The notes beneath the pieces were generated by a model that was not told the DNA's origin, did not search any database, and worked only from the letters and a program-made list of their open reading frames with translations. Positions 1 through 12,794 of a DNA stretch of 64,000 nucleotides are shown piece by piece. The first letter of the stretch is position 1; each line of letters begins with the position of its first letter. Both the position numbers and the translations under genes were made by a program. The stretch comes from Pithys albifrons albifrons (taxonomy: Eukaryota; Chordata; Aves; Passeriformes; Thamnophilidae): assembly GCF_047495875.1 (NCBI RefSeq), contig NC_092460.1:7740520-7804519 (forward strand), read 5' to 3'.

Positions 1-128
1 AGGCTGTTTCCTCTCATCCTATCGCTTGTTACCTGGGAGAAGAGACTGACCCCCATCTGGCTACAACTTCCTTCCAGATAGTTTTAGAGAGCACTAATGT
101 CTGCCCTGAGCTTCCTTGCCTCTAGTCT
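1..128 (-). mobile_element. CR1 LINE fragment, cut by the window edge
   Basis: The plus strand reads the reverse complement of the CR1 3' region (GTTACCTGGGAGAAGAGAC, later CTGAGCTTCCTTGCCTCTAG). The element is minus-oriented and its 3' end lies left of the window. The right boundary near 128 is approximate. Confidence 0.8.
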
Positions 129-3100
129 GAACAATTAATAGTTGTTTGCTGTTGATGCTACTTCACACACATGATCATCTGTCATGGGAGCTTTTTTATT
201 TCTTTGATTTTATTCCATTGCAGAAAGAAAAGAAAATGTTGCCAAGATAGAACAGCAGCCCGTTGCTCCACTGTGACTACAAACAAAACAGGTTACACAA
301 TGCTTGAGGAGTTTACAGCAGCAGTGATGGTGTTTGGCTTCCCCTGGGAAGTTGACAGGTTTGGGGGTTAAATCACAACTGGGCTCACAAGAACAGTTTG
401 GCAGGACCAGCAGGCTGCAAAGGTTGATTTGCTTCTACACAACACACCTCGAGGGGTTTCACATTCTGATCCTGGCCAAAAGAACGGGAATGATTGGATG
501 GAGCCTCTCCCAGGGTCATTCTGCATTAAAATGCAGGTATTTCTTACAATAGTGTTGGTAGGGGTGGGGCTAATGGCCTGGGTAGAATGGAAAAAGTGAA
601 GGAAAAAAATCAATTAAATTAATTATTAAAGGAAACTAAAGAAAAAAAAAGAATTGTTTCCCTCTATTAAAAAAAAAAAGAAAAAACCCAAAAGCCCCCC
701 AAAAGCCCCAAACCTCAGAACATTTTTGTTTCTCAACCAGAAATTGCCTTAATTCTATTGCTCTCTGCTTCTTCTGAGGAGCTATAAGTTTGCAGAATCA
801 TCACTTAATCATCACTTAATGGAAGAGCAAAAGGTTTGTGGATAAGTCATTTTTGGGAGTTTTAACCATACAATGGGATACAACACAGCATCTGCTCCTT
901 TGGCAAACTATTCCCTCACATTTGTTTTGGGATATCAACATCTTTATTCATTATTAAGGATTACTCACATGCCAAGGAAAGATTGGCACTTCTGAGAGAT
1001 GCTCACAAAATTTCCATGAGTTTTAGCACATGCCTCCTTGTTCAAAGTTTACACCAGAAATATGGCATCCACCATCCTCTTGTCCTTAAAAATATTTCTC
1101 TCATTCATCAGCGCATGGTTTAGATCAAAACCAGAAGGCAGGAACAATTCCAGTCAATGATCTGTGAGCAGTCCCTTGTCTGAAGGATACACATCCAGAA
1201 CCGATGAGTTGTTGATCATTTAGACAAAAAAAGAAAACAAACCAACAACCCTGAAAATGCTTTGTAAATTAACTACTTATTGAGAAAGAAATCTAATTTG
1301 CAGCTCCATCACCTGACTGCGTCCAGTCCATAGTGATTACTGCTACCACCTTGCTGATGGATGGCATTCTCCCCAAGATTGCAGTGCTCCTGTGAGGATC
1401 CTGCTCCCTGCCCAGCACCAAGGTAGGCACAGACTGCAGGTGTTCCTCCCAGCTTTGTGCACAGAGGGTTATATAATGGGCAGAAAGACTATCAAACCCT
1501 AGATAAAACCAGATCTGGCCCTGATCTGCAATGAACTGTACATGAAATATGGATATTTCCTGACACAGATGGCCTTGAACTCTTCCATTGCACTCAGAGG
1601 AAAGCCCAGCTCCTCTGGACATGAGCCCCTGCCTGATGGTTCTGTGGGTTTGGGCAGGCACAGAGAAGTTTTGCCTGACCACCATTCTTATGCCCTCTAG
1701 CAGACAAGACAGCACCACTCTCCATAGGAAAACCTGGCCAAAACTCCAGAAGAGTGGAAGATGTAACTCTTCCCAAGATGGTAAGAAGCTGAGCTCCATA
1801 AAAGCCAGAACTGATTCAGAAAAGGCAATGACAGACACTTCATGAGGAAAGAACAGGCCTGACCCCTTTCAACAGGGTCCCAGAAGGTCCCACCTGCCAT
1901 AACCCCATCCCACGAATCCTTTTTAAGCCACAATTTCACAGATCTTTCAAAACCGTATATTTGAATATTTTCATGACTGTAAAGGCCTGCTTCACTACCC
2001 ATGTAGGATAAGCCAGGTAACTGATATCCTTCAGCTATAAAATCTGTCTGCTGGCTGCAGCATTCTCAATCACATGGATGCTGTGATACATCTCAGGAAT
2101 CTACTGAGTGGCCACAGCTTCCAGCTCAGCAAAATGAGCCAACTTGCATCAGCTGTGCATTAATGTGCTCATCTGTGCGCTGCAGCAGCTGCTGTACAGC
2201 CAATTGAGATGTCTCTGCCTCTGGCAGAGGGAAAAAGAAATCCTTCAAAACCACTCTGTGTGAGTTAGAGTTATTCGGATCATTACTCCAGCACTGCAAT
2301 ACAGGCAGAAGCTGCAAGACACACCAGGATTGCCAGGTGTTTGAGGACCATGAAAGTGAAGTTGCCTTACTGCAAATACGGTCTCAAACTAACTCCAAAT
2401 TTATCTTGGGGAGCCCAAGACCTTATAAACCAAGGCATCATGTCTAAAGTTACAAGCTGCTTTCTGCATTTTCTAGCAGGTGTCTTAAATGAGTTGTTTG
2501 AAGACATAATATTGGAAAGCCAAGGTTATTCATATTTATATTAGAAATCATTTACCCTTCAGAGGAGGCTGTGTTACAGAGTCAAGGAAAAAAAGTCACT
2601 TATAAAGAAGGAGTAAAATCTGCTGTGCATGACACACAGATTTTTGCAATGATTTGCCTGGGTAAAGGTTATTTAATTTAGTGAGATATGTTGTACTCAA
2701 GTGTTTAAAATAGAAACCTGCTCTGAGCTGAGCATCTTTGATTAGACAAAGACGAGAATGGTAATCACTTGGAGCACTGCACACAAGAGGTGAGCAGCCA
2801 CTCAGAATCCCTAATTTGTAACTTATTTATGCACTGCAGAGCCCACACACCTTAATGGTTTAGATATTCTGCTTCATGCCAAATGACAAAACACTCCTTG
2901 TCTGAGCAGACAGTCACTCACAGGCAGGTCATTTATCTTTCAAAATAGCAACAGAGCAATCTTGCCCTCTCTGGCTGAAGGTCTCTTGAGACACAAATGT
3001 CCTGAGGTGGCTCCATATCAATATGCATCATTTGAGAGCCTGCTATGGGCAAGTTCAAGCAGACAGCAAAGTTGTAAATGTGCTTCTCCATATACAAATT

Positions 3101-3205
3101 GTGATCATTATTGTATGCTGTGAAAGTACCAACACATCACTGCACAGTGACCACAGGAAAGCTGCTTCTAGAAACATTGTAAGGACCCAACAACAGACCT
3201 CTGTA
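129..3205. other. Downstream flank of SNTN with no recognised gene
   Basis: No recognisable gene. It contains an A-rich simple stretch at about 669-712 and a minus-strand coding-like region at roughly 1293-2320 that I could not assign (see findings). The rest is unremarkable AT-rich sequence. Confidence 0.5.
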
Positions 3206-3480
3206 TCATAGAATGGTTTGGGTTGGAAGCAATCTTAAAGATCATCTAGTTCCAGCTCCCCTGCTATGGAAAGGGACAAGTTCCACTAAACCAGGTTGCT
3301 CAAAGCCCCATCCAGCCTGTCCTCGAACACTTCCAGGGATGGGGCATCCACAGCTTTTCTGGGCAACCTGTTCCCAGGGCATCACCATTCTCACAGGGAA
3401 GAATTTTTTCCTCATATCTAATTTAAACCTACTCTTTTTCAGTTTAAAGCCACTCACCTTTGTCCTATCCTATCACTACA
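3206..3480 (-). mobile_element. CR1 LINE 3' fragment
   Basis: It begins with TCATAGAATGGTTTGGGTTG, the reverse complement of the CR1 terminus, and continues through AGATCATCTAGTTCCAGC, CATCCAGCCTG and GGGCAACCTGTTCCCAGGGC to about 3480. It is a 5'-truncated copy, about 275 bp, minus-oriented. Confidence 0.92.
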
Positions 3481-4332
3481 TTTTGTAAAATTATACAGGG
3501 TCTGTGTGGAAAGACGAAGCCAATGAGCTCCCCATACAGATTCATTAGAAACAAGGCAGCATCTCCACTCCAAACACTGGTCTCTTCCAAGCACAGTAAG
3601 AGGACCCTGGTGCTTCTGACTTGCCTTCAAATCTAGATCTTTCTCTGGGTTTGATTTGCAAATGAAGGAGCTGGGAGTTTCTGTCCTTAGGCTCCAGTAC
3701 CAGGGAATCAAAGCTGCTTGCTGCAGGACCAGAGCCCTTGTAGCAAGGATGATGTAGTTGCGCAGCCAGTGTAGGAGCATCATGGCATGCAGTAGGCTCC
3801 AGGATAGAGTGCAGCCTCCATGGCTTTAAAAGAAACCCTCTGGAAGGAAATAGTATCCCCACTTAAAGTGTGGGCACCTCTGTCCTGTGCAGTTGAGAGC
3901 AGATTCCAAGCAGCCTAATCCCATTCCCCAGAGACAACAGCCTACAGTCTTATCACAGAGGGAGAGGAGAAGTGAAAAGCTACAAGCACCTTCCTCTAAG
4001 GTTCCACAGATGCTGCTGTTACATTTAGGGCAATGTTTAGTGGCATTAGCACACACCATGCTCAGCAGCGCATTTGAAATCTGTCGTGTCTGGGATCAAC
4101 AGACAGATCTTTGCCGGCTGTCTTTGCTGGTACATTAGCACATCTCACATTAATTCATCAAATTAAGAGCCCTGCAGTAAAGCAAAGTAAACTTGTTGGA
4201 GAAAAAACAAAAAACAAAACAAAAAAAACTTGTTTAATATTCCACAGGATTTTGTCTTGGATACTTCAAACAACAGCATCCATACCCTGCAGTGTTACAG
4301 GTGTCCCTGGGACAAAGTCTGGCTGGGAGGAG
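3481..4332. other. Unannotated spacer between CR1 copies
   Basis: I see no gene, RNA or repeat here apart from a short A-rich run near 4200-4228. Open frames are short and overlap on both strands, as expected by chance. Confidence 0.5.
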
Positions 4333-4885
4333 TCATAAAATAGTTTAGGCTGGAAGAGACCTCTGTTCTCATCGATCCCAATCACTAATTCAGCACTGCC
4401 TTATCCACCACTGAACCATGTCCCTAAGTGCCACATTCACACATTTTTGAACGCTTTCAGGGGTGGTGACTTCACCACTGCCCTGGGCAACCTGTTCCAG
4501 TGCCTGACTAGCCTTTAAGTGAAGAAACTTTTCTTAATGTTCAAAATAAACCTTCCCTGGTGCAACTTGAGATCATTTCCTCTTGTTCTGTCACTTGTTA
4601 CCTGGAAGCAGAGACAGACTCTCACCTGGCTGCAACCTCCTGTGAGGGAGTTTGAGAGAGTCAGAAGGTCCTCCCTGAGCTTCCTTTTCTCCAGGCTGAA
4701 CACCCCCAGCTCCCTCGGCCTATCCTCATCAGACATGTGCACCAGACCCTTCTCCAGCTCTGTTTGCTTCTCTGGACATGCTTTCAGTGTCTTTCTTGTA
4801 GTGAGGACCGCAGGATTCCAGGTGTGGCCTCACCATTGCCAAGTACAGGGGGACAATGACTGCCCTGGTCCTGCTGGCCATAAGG
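4333..4885 (-). mobile_element. CR1 LINE fragment, about 550 bp
   Basis: It starts at the CR1 terminus (TCATAAAATAGTTTAGGCTG) and runs through GGGCAACCTGTTCCAGTGCC, CTTTTCTCCAGGCTGAAC and AGCTCCCTCGGCC to GACTGCCCTGGTCCTGCTGG near 4885, where similarity ends. It is minus-oriented and 5'-truncated. Short plus-strand open frames inside it are antisense shadows, not genes. Confidence 0.93.
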
Positions 4886-5360
4886 CTCCCCTATCTAAAC
4901 CAACTATCTGAGATGGGGCTGTGCCCCTCCTTGAAATCAGACTCACACACAGCATCTCCAGGACATCTGTTCTTGTGAATATAAACCCTTTGTGTGTTTG
5001 GACTTTCATTTCTAGACTGGCTCCTTCAAGTCCTAGCCTTCCTCATGTCCCCAAGGAATCATTAACTAATGAATAATTGAAATACCTGATTTTGGAGCAG
5101 TGTCTCAGAGCTCATACCACGTGAGACCTGGCATTTGGCTCCCATCACATGCACCTGTGAGAGGGGGTCTCTGGAGAAAGAGCCGATGACTTTTCCATGG
5201 TAATTACCTTCAGCAAGACGCAGTTACAACACAGCAGTGTGTTACAGACAAAATGGCAAAGCAGCAAGGCTCTGCTATCATCACAGCCCCCCTCCCTCTG
5301 CCCTCTCCCTATAAACTAATGGGCTGTATTAAAGCGGAGAAGTTTCTGAGTATTCAGATT

Positions 5361-5443
5361 AAAAAAAACAAACAACAAAACAAAAACAAAAAACCCCAAC
5401 AAAAAACCAAAAACCAAAACAAAGAAAAAAAACAAACAAAAAC
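5361..5443. repeat. A-rich (CAAA)n-like simple repeat
   Basis: About 83 bp made almost wholly of A with scattered C (AAACAACAAAACAAAAAC-type units). It is low complexity. Confidence 0.9.
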
Positions 5444-6300
5444 CAGTGGTCTGTGCCAAATGTCCCAAATGTTCATGAAGTATTTGGCACCCTTTAGATT
5501 CTAACTAGCAAGAAAGGAAAGAAATAATAAGCTATGAAAAAGACTTTGTACTCTTTACAGTCTTACTGACAGCTAAGTGGTATTCAGATCACAGATACTG
5601 AGAGAAAACCCCCACAGGATTTTTCAAAGATCTTCCACCACAGATACTGGTCACAGCTGCCTCTGGTGGAGTGACAGCCCCTCTCTCCTCAACATCAACA
5701 CCAGAGACATGAGAAATGACAAATGTGAGACTGAGTTTAAGGGAGAGCCCTGGGGTAGGGAGACCTCAATACCTGCAGGCTGCGAAAAAGCTTTGTGAAG
5801 AACAGCAGCAGCAGGAAGGGACCAGGATGGCTCCTGGAAGAGGAAAACACTGTCACACCAGCAGGAAAGAGGAGCAGTGACCAGCAGAATGATTGCCTAC
5901 TCCATTTTGCAGCATTTTAGTGCCAAAGGGCTTTTAACAAAACCCCTCTTCAAGGCACTTTAAAACTGCTAAGATGTCACAGGATGAGAAGGAGGATCCT
6001 TTAATGCATTAATAAATAGAGGGATAAAAAACTCAAAGCCCACAAGGCTAGGAACAAGTCCTCGTTATTCAACAAAAAAGGAATGTGCCCAGGGATCTGT
6101 ACTGCTCACTGTAGTCATAGGTGGCCTAAAAAGTCATTTAAAAGCAAGACGAAATTTTTAGGCAAGATAAGTCAGAAGAGCAAAAACTGGAGATTTTACA
6201 TATGTACATGCAGAGGGGGATATTTTATATATTAGTAGCTATATATTGTAGATATTACATATATAATATATTATAGCTTGTGTATAGAGAAGTCAAAATA
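5444..6300. other. Unannotated flank with TA-rich repeat
   Basis: No gene seen. The stretch 6220-6276 is TA-rich (TATATATTGTAGATATTAC-like) and directly abuts the CR1 piece that begins at 6301. Confidence 0.5.
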
Positions 6301-6405
6301 TCACAGAATATGCTGAGTTGGAAGGAAACCTTAAGGATCATTGAATCTACCCCTAGCTCTGCACAGGAGCATCCCCGAGAATCACACCATGTGCCCGAGA
6401 GTGTG
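6301..6405 (-). mobile_element. Short CR1 LINE 3' fragment
   Basis: TCACAGAATATGCTGAGTTG, then AGGATCATTGAATCTA and GAATCACACCATGTG match the reverse complement of a CR1 3' end. Only about 105 bp remain, so the subfamily cannot be named. Confidence 0.75.
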
Positions 6406-9400
6406 TATATTATTTTTAACATATGTATAGACACACAGGTCTATTATAAGCTAATGGCCATTCCTTCTTCTGCCGTCTTTCCCCAGGTACCAGGGCCAGC
6501 CACCCTCCCAGGGCAGGTGTGGAGGGCAGCAACACCAAACACTGCACAGCAGCATGCAGGGCTCCAAGGTGGAAACTACAGCAGAGTCACCTTACCAGCA
6601 AGTTAAATACATTCCTTCAGAGCAAACCAAGTGCCTGGGCTCCCCTCCTGTTCTCCCTGGGGCAGTACACTCAGGCGTGCAACATGAGCCCGACTCCCCT
6701 CCAGCCATGCTGGGGGCCAGGCAGGCAGCCAGGACAGTCACTCTTTGCTGAGAGCCACAGGACAACTCCCAAAACATCCACAAGACCAGTGGGTGTTTTT
6801 GAGTTATTATGTGACGTTGCAACAATTGGTACCACGGAGTTTAAAAAGGTGTTTCAATTCATTTGCTTATTACTAAAGTTCAAGCTCTTCTCCATTACTT
6901 TAACAAACAGCCTGAGCACTTCAATTGATCTCAAACTACCTATTGGCCTCTGTTAGCTCCTAGTACTCATTAGGATACGTATATCCAGCCAGGAATCTTG
7001 TTATGAAATAATTGTTAACAGCAAGATGCTCCCAGGTTTGCAGCAGAGCACACAGATCAAGTGGCTTCCCGCTCAAGGGGACAGTCCTGCTTGCCTAAGC
7101 ACTTGGAGCTTACAAAAATAAGATGCAAGGCCTAACTGGACCTTTCTTAGGCTACTGGAATACCAGCTTTGTACTCAAAACAGCTACGCAACTGAATTAG
7201 GTCAAGGACACCAACAAACCCCTAACTCAGATTAATACCAGCATTTGTTTTCCAGTATATCAACAAATCTTTAGTGTGAGGAGACTTTTCACATACCTGT
7301 AAGGCAGCACAAACCAGCACTCCATCTGCTCAGCCTGGGAAGTCCAGCACCATGACCTCTCTCTCAAGAGCTCTACAGAAAAAGGGTGTTTTCTTTTTAT
7401 CAGAGTTTCTGAGCTGATTTGAAATACCCAGCAGCTGAGAGCTCCCAGGTAAATGCCTAAGGTAGAGCTGCAAAACATTTTCCTGGGCTAGAAAAAAGGA
7501 GAGAACCAGAACCAAAATGTTCTCTTGTGAAGGCTCTGGCTGTAACAGGTCAGGGAGACAGCATATACGTCCAGAGCACGGTTATCACCCCAAAAAGCTA
7601 AAAGGCATTTTGCTTAGGAGTCTTTTTCCACCATGTTCTATGTATGCATCAAACTTCATAAGAAAAATGGCCACTTCAGATTACAAAAGAGTCCAGACTC
7701 AGCCTTGACCTTCTCTCAACTCCAATGCCCACTGTCCTGTTGTATCAGTGGTATCTACTCCAGCAGGAGAGGTGAATCCCTTCAAAGGCTGCACTAACCT
7801 ACATAAACCTGCTTTCTCCAAAATATCTCTGAGGTGCTGCCTGCCTGTCCTGGACATCAGCATGCCATCCACATCCCAGATCCCAAATGTCCCCCCTGGC
7901 ACCCCAGACCCACTTTGCACACTGGCCAGGCTGTGGGGCTGGGTCAGCCTCTCCCTCCTCAGGGGGCAGCCAGGCCATGGCTTAGAGCACCATCACTCCT
8001 CAATCAGAGTCCAGCATTCTGGACACAACACAGGCTAGGATCTTCTGGATGAATTCAGATCCATGTGGAAGAACTTTCCCTTTAACCCAGACCTCATTAT
8101 CCTCTAAATGGGGTAAGAAGTCTGCAATTCTTCTGCAGACTCAAGGGCTGGAATATATATTGGAGAAGAATTAAACATTCCTCTCTAATTTGCTGTGCTT
8201 ACCCACTTTTTCCTCCACATATCCTTGAGCACTCCCAGCATTGCTTGGCCTCAGGATTCATTCATCAGAAGGCTTTAGGTGCTCATTAATTAATGCTTAA
8301 TTTGTGTGGGCTCTGCTTACAATTATAATGCAAATCATTATCAAATTGTGTTGTGTTTTCAGCTAATCCAAATCCAGGCACTAAAAAGCTAAAAGAGGAA
8401 AGACAAACTGAGGAGTGTATGTGCAGGTAATAAAGCTTATATTGTCCTCAGAGGCTTTGCAGTAACCTTGGGTCATATGTACTACAAGCATAAATTTAGA
8501 GGAGAGATAAAGAGAGCTGTAATGGCTGAGCCTTGCAGAATGTGCGAGTTAAGAGCTGCTGTTGGAAAGAAACTACAGATAAACACTCACTGATGTGTTG
8601 GTTATTAATGGGATGTTTTTATATAAACTCTTCTTTTTCTAGAAATGTGATAGATTTTTACCAGAGGAGAAAAAGGGAACTTTCCCCATACAATTTAATC
8701 TTTGTGTATGTTGCCTGATACTAACACAGCATTTGACAAAGCCACGTCTAATATGATCTGTTTTTAATTTGTGCTCTTTATTACAGTTTGTTGTAGCTGC
8801 CTAATTAAAATTTGTCAGGGAAGTAATCAGCCTTATTTCCGCAGTGAGATCAGTTTAATAAGAAGGTAATTTTGCAATTTGTTTTCATTAATTAATTAGG
8901 CAAAACCATATAAAATCCACACAGTGGCGTATAAACACAGCGAAGCCATGGCACAGTGTCCAAGGAAAAAGCGACCCATGGACTTTCTGTCTGCCATGTG
9001 GATTTTGTCCCTGCCAGCTTCAGAGAAACAAACTGTCATATCATGCTTAACCTGGATGTCTCTGCTAGTACAGAGACCACAAAAGAGCATTATGTGTGGA
9101 TAGAGGCAGAACAAGAGAAATCCACCAGGAAATGTGGGAAATGGATCAACATCTGTACATAGGCTTTCTCCAACAGGCCCAGGTGTCAAAGTAAACAAAT
9201 TCCATACTCCTGGGAAAACTAGTCAAAGAAATAGTGGGAAACCTCTCTGGGCCAATGCTAGAGGAGGAGAAAGAGTCTCAGGGTTGGGTTGTAGATCTTT
9301 TTGCTTGCCCTCACTGTAACAATACTTGGGCCATTCCTAGCATGAGCCAGTTTCATTTTCCAAACCCAAGCAGAGACCTGGCATAGATCAATTTATCCAG

Positions 9401-9557
9401 TCAAAGAGTTGTCTGACCTCAGCTGCCTTTCCAGAGAGCTCAGTTTTCGGTTTGTAACATTAATGCTTAACAAGACTCATGGTAATCACATGCAGCAAGG
9501 CAAGACTCACCAAAGATCATCTACAGTGATATTTGTTCTCACTGCTCTGGCAGTGCT

Positions 9558-9578
9558 GGGGGGGGGGGGGGGGGGGGG
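9558..9578 (+). repeat. Poly(G) run of 21
   Basis: Twenty-one consecutive G residues follow CAGTGCT and precede AGGCAGAGG. The length is prone to slippage and sequencing error, and could form G-quadruplex structure. Confidence 0.95.
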
Positions 9579-12500
9579 AGGCAGAGGCCAAGGAGCTGCT
9601 GTGTGCAGGAGGTTGTCAGTGTGGAAGAGCTCCTGGTGTCCTGTACGTCATGTATTGATCATCTCAGGGCAAGCAGGACCTTGATTTTTGCCCACTGATG
9701 AGCTGCTGCATCCATTTTTGCTGCTGGTTTTACTGGAGGGTTAGAAACCCACTTGAGGAACTGCTCCCCTCCACCCAAGAGGTCCTGCCCTCTCACTGAT
9801 TTCAGCTGCAGCTTCCTGGGAACATGTGCCATGGCTTGTGTTTCTCTACATGTCAAGGTCCAGCAGACAGTAACCAAGAAAGCAGGATCATGGCAAGGAG
9901 AATCAAAGGAAGAGGAAATCACAAATGGAAATTGGTCCCTTGGGTCCAGGGTTTGCACTGCAGATGTCAGAAATATGAAGGTGTCACCCATCCTTGCAAG
10001 GGGCTCAGCTTGTGCTGCTGTCAAGTGAGGAGCCATCACCTGAGGGACATTTTGGGCTTTGGAGTCCCTTCCTGCCCAGAGGCCCTTGGTGCTCCAGGTC
10101 CTGTTTGAGTCTCAGTGGCTCTTTGACAAGCCATGTCATGCTCATTCGCTATAAACCTCAATCTGCATTTTGGCCCAGAGGAACCAAGTACCACCTGTGA
10201 TCCTCTGGGGGAGATCCTCTCCAAGCTGTTTGTTTTGGGGCCTTTGAATGGGAGGAATGATCATCAAGGCACCACACCAGGTACACACAACCAGCCTCTG
10301 CTATGGACACCTGAGGCTGGGCTCAGGGCAATCCCATGAGTTTTCTAATGTTTATTTTGGGGCATCATGGTTTCAGCTCCTCTGCATGTGCTGGGTGCTG
10401 GGATTGACTTTTGTTATGGCTATGCATAGCATAAGCTCCTACAGTAACAATGAATAAAAGATCAGTCACGTGGCTCCAAATCTATCTAAGTTTAATGGCT
10501 GTTTTGCACGGTTGGGGATTAGAGAGACAGCCTGGTTTATCCGGCTGCTGAACGTATTTGCTGTTTACTTTTGGTGGATGAGGACTCAGATACAGGGCTA
10601 TAAACACTTATACAGGGGTAAGGGAACGTCAGGTGAGCAAAGTGAGGAGAGAAGACACAGCTTCACTAGAAACCTTGTAAACCACTGACAGCAGTAAAAG
10701 TCAATGCAGGATTAAAAGCTATCAGTTCAGAAAACCATAAGCCACCATTCCTTCTACATCTCTCTTCCCTGACTGAGCTTGAAATAAAGAGATTTTATTT
10801 TTTAAAGGAGACATTTCAGAGTGCTCCTTTGAGGCTCACAAACCATCACACTTCGGAGAGAACATAATTCTGGGACAAAGCTTTTCATCTGCTCTGTTTG
10901 AGCTCCTAAGAGGCTGCACCACATACCATCTTTCTGACTCATTCCAACTCTCCTGAAGAAGGTTTTCCTACCATGTAGCCACAATTTAACTGCTTTCTTG
11001 GCAGTCTATGATGAAAACCTCTACCTCTCTCTGCAAAGAGACCTGCTGCAATAACCACTGGAGGGGATGTTGCTGTCAAAAAGCTTTCATGGGCCAGGAC
11101 ACATGGCAGCACTGAGATGGGGTGTGCACCACACACATGTCTGCAAAATGTATGCAACCATGGCAAGTGTTATTTAACATGCAAAAGTAACACAACAGTT
11201 ACTTTGAGGGAGGAAGAGACAGGCAAAATGCCTCTCAGACTGCAAGGTTCTCTCACCACCTAAACTCCAATGCCCCAGACATGAGGTCTTACTGAAGGAT
11301 CAGTAATGGCAAGACAGTTGAAGAATGTATTTCTCCTTCCTGAAAGTTTTATGAAAAATTGAATATACAGTGTGTGTGGCCCTGGGCTCCCAGCAGAAAG
11401 TTCAACATGCAAAACGCTGCCCTGACTCACCTCCTCAAAGTCAGTGGACTGGGATTTGTGGGAGCTCCTTAGAGATTAGACCAAAGCTAGATTTTCAAAA
11501 CTTTCTAAGTCCAGGAGGTCAAAGAGTTAAGGTCAGATACAAAATAAGAAGTCATGGGGAGAAGCTGTAGGTGTTCAAATTGAAGTGCGAGCATGAACAT
11601 GTCTTCCTGAGGTGATACTTGGAAATGGAATCTGAAGATGTGAGGCTGAAACTCTCTCTGACCCCCATTTCTCCTCTGGAAGTTGTCTGAAAGCTCATGA
11701 AACTCCAGAGATGATTTAGTCTTTTCAGACAGAACTTCAAGCTTAGATCTGCAGTACCTTCCAGGGTGGCTGTTCACACCTCAACGCTGTAACAGCAAAA
11801 ATCCCAACCCAACCTCAAGCCCACAGAGGTCAGGTCTTGACTAGCTACCCTTCATATTACCTTCACTTCTGGGGGTATCAGATATTGATATGGTGTTCCC
11901 ACTTGCTGAGGCAGAGCAGCCTGCAGATTTCATCAGTTCAGCTGCTGCTCAACTTCTTAGCACTTGTGTGGGCTCTGCTATGAGAAATCAATGATGAACT
12001 CGCATTGCTTCCAATAGGAGTAAGCTAGGAACAAAATAAAGCACAACAGTAGCCTTTTAAACAAGCTTTCAGCCAGCTCCCTGAGGATGCAGCCAGACAA
12101 GCTGTCTACACCAGATCAGCTTCAAAGCTGATCACTGAGAGTGCTCAGGGCAGTCACAAATAGTTTGAGCTAATGAAAGAACATCTTCCACAGCTGAGCG
12201 GCAAACTTCTGCCTACTCTTAACTATAAGTTGCTGAGGCTCTTCCAAGTGCATCCTTCTGCTTTTGAGCATCAGGTGGGAATTTGAAGGACTGATGCAGA
12301 TCAAGCCTTGCATATCCTGTTCACTTTGTTCAGAAACTCCTGCAGAAACCATCACAGTGCCCCTTGGTTTTTGCATGAGGAGCCCAGTGTAGGCTGGCAT
12401 CCAGTTTCAGCTATGCTACATGTGCTCAGCAAGCCACTTGGTTTTTCTGTGCTTCTGATTTCTTGCCTAACATTTGAATATCTTTGCTATTGAGTTGTTC

Positions 12501-12777
12501 AGGAATTCCTTCTCACTTTGAATTTTCCCTGTGCTGAGCACAAGGGGCTTTTGATCCAAGCCAAGGACTCAGGATGTTGTTCACAACACACTGCATTGGA
12601 ATGGAAAGGGTTGCATATGGTCAGATGACAGAGTGAATTGATCTAAGGTTCTTAAGTCATTAATTCAAGTTGTGCAAGATTTAGAAACATTTCAGCAATA
12701 AGAGAAACTGTGTTAGGGCACTAGCAATTTCAAAGAACTCTTTCTTAACTGGCTTCACAATATTGTTCCTTTCAGTC

Positions 12778-12794
12778 TTTTTTTTTTTTTTTTT
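12778..12794 (+). repeat. Poly(T) run of 17
   Basis: Seventeen T residues follow TTCAGTC and precede GGTAACAG. No retrocopy is evident on either side. Confidence 0.9.

Noticed and set aside
5361..5443. A-rich stretch as the poly(A) tail of a processed pseudogene
   Set aside because: No coding similarity precedes it and no target-site duplication is visible; it is a simple repeat.
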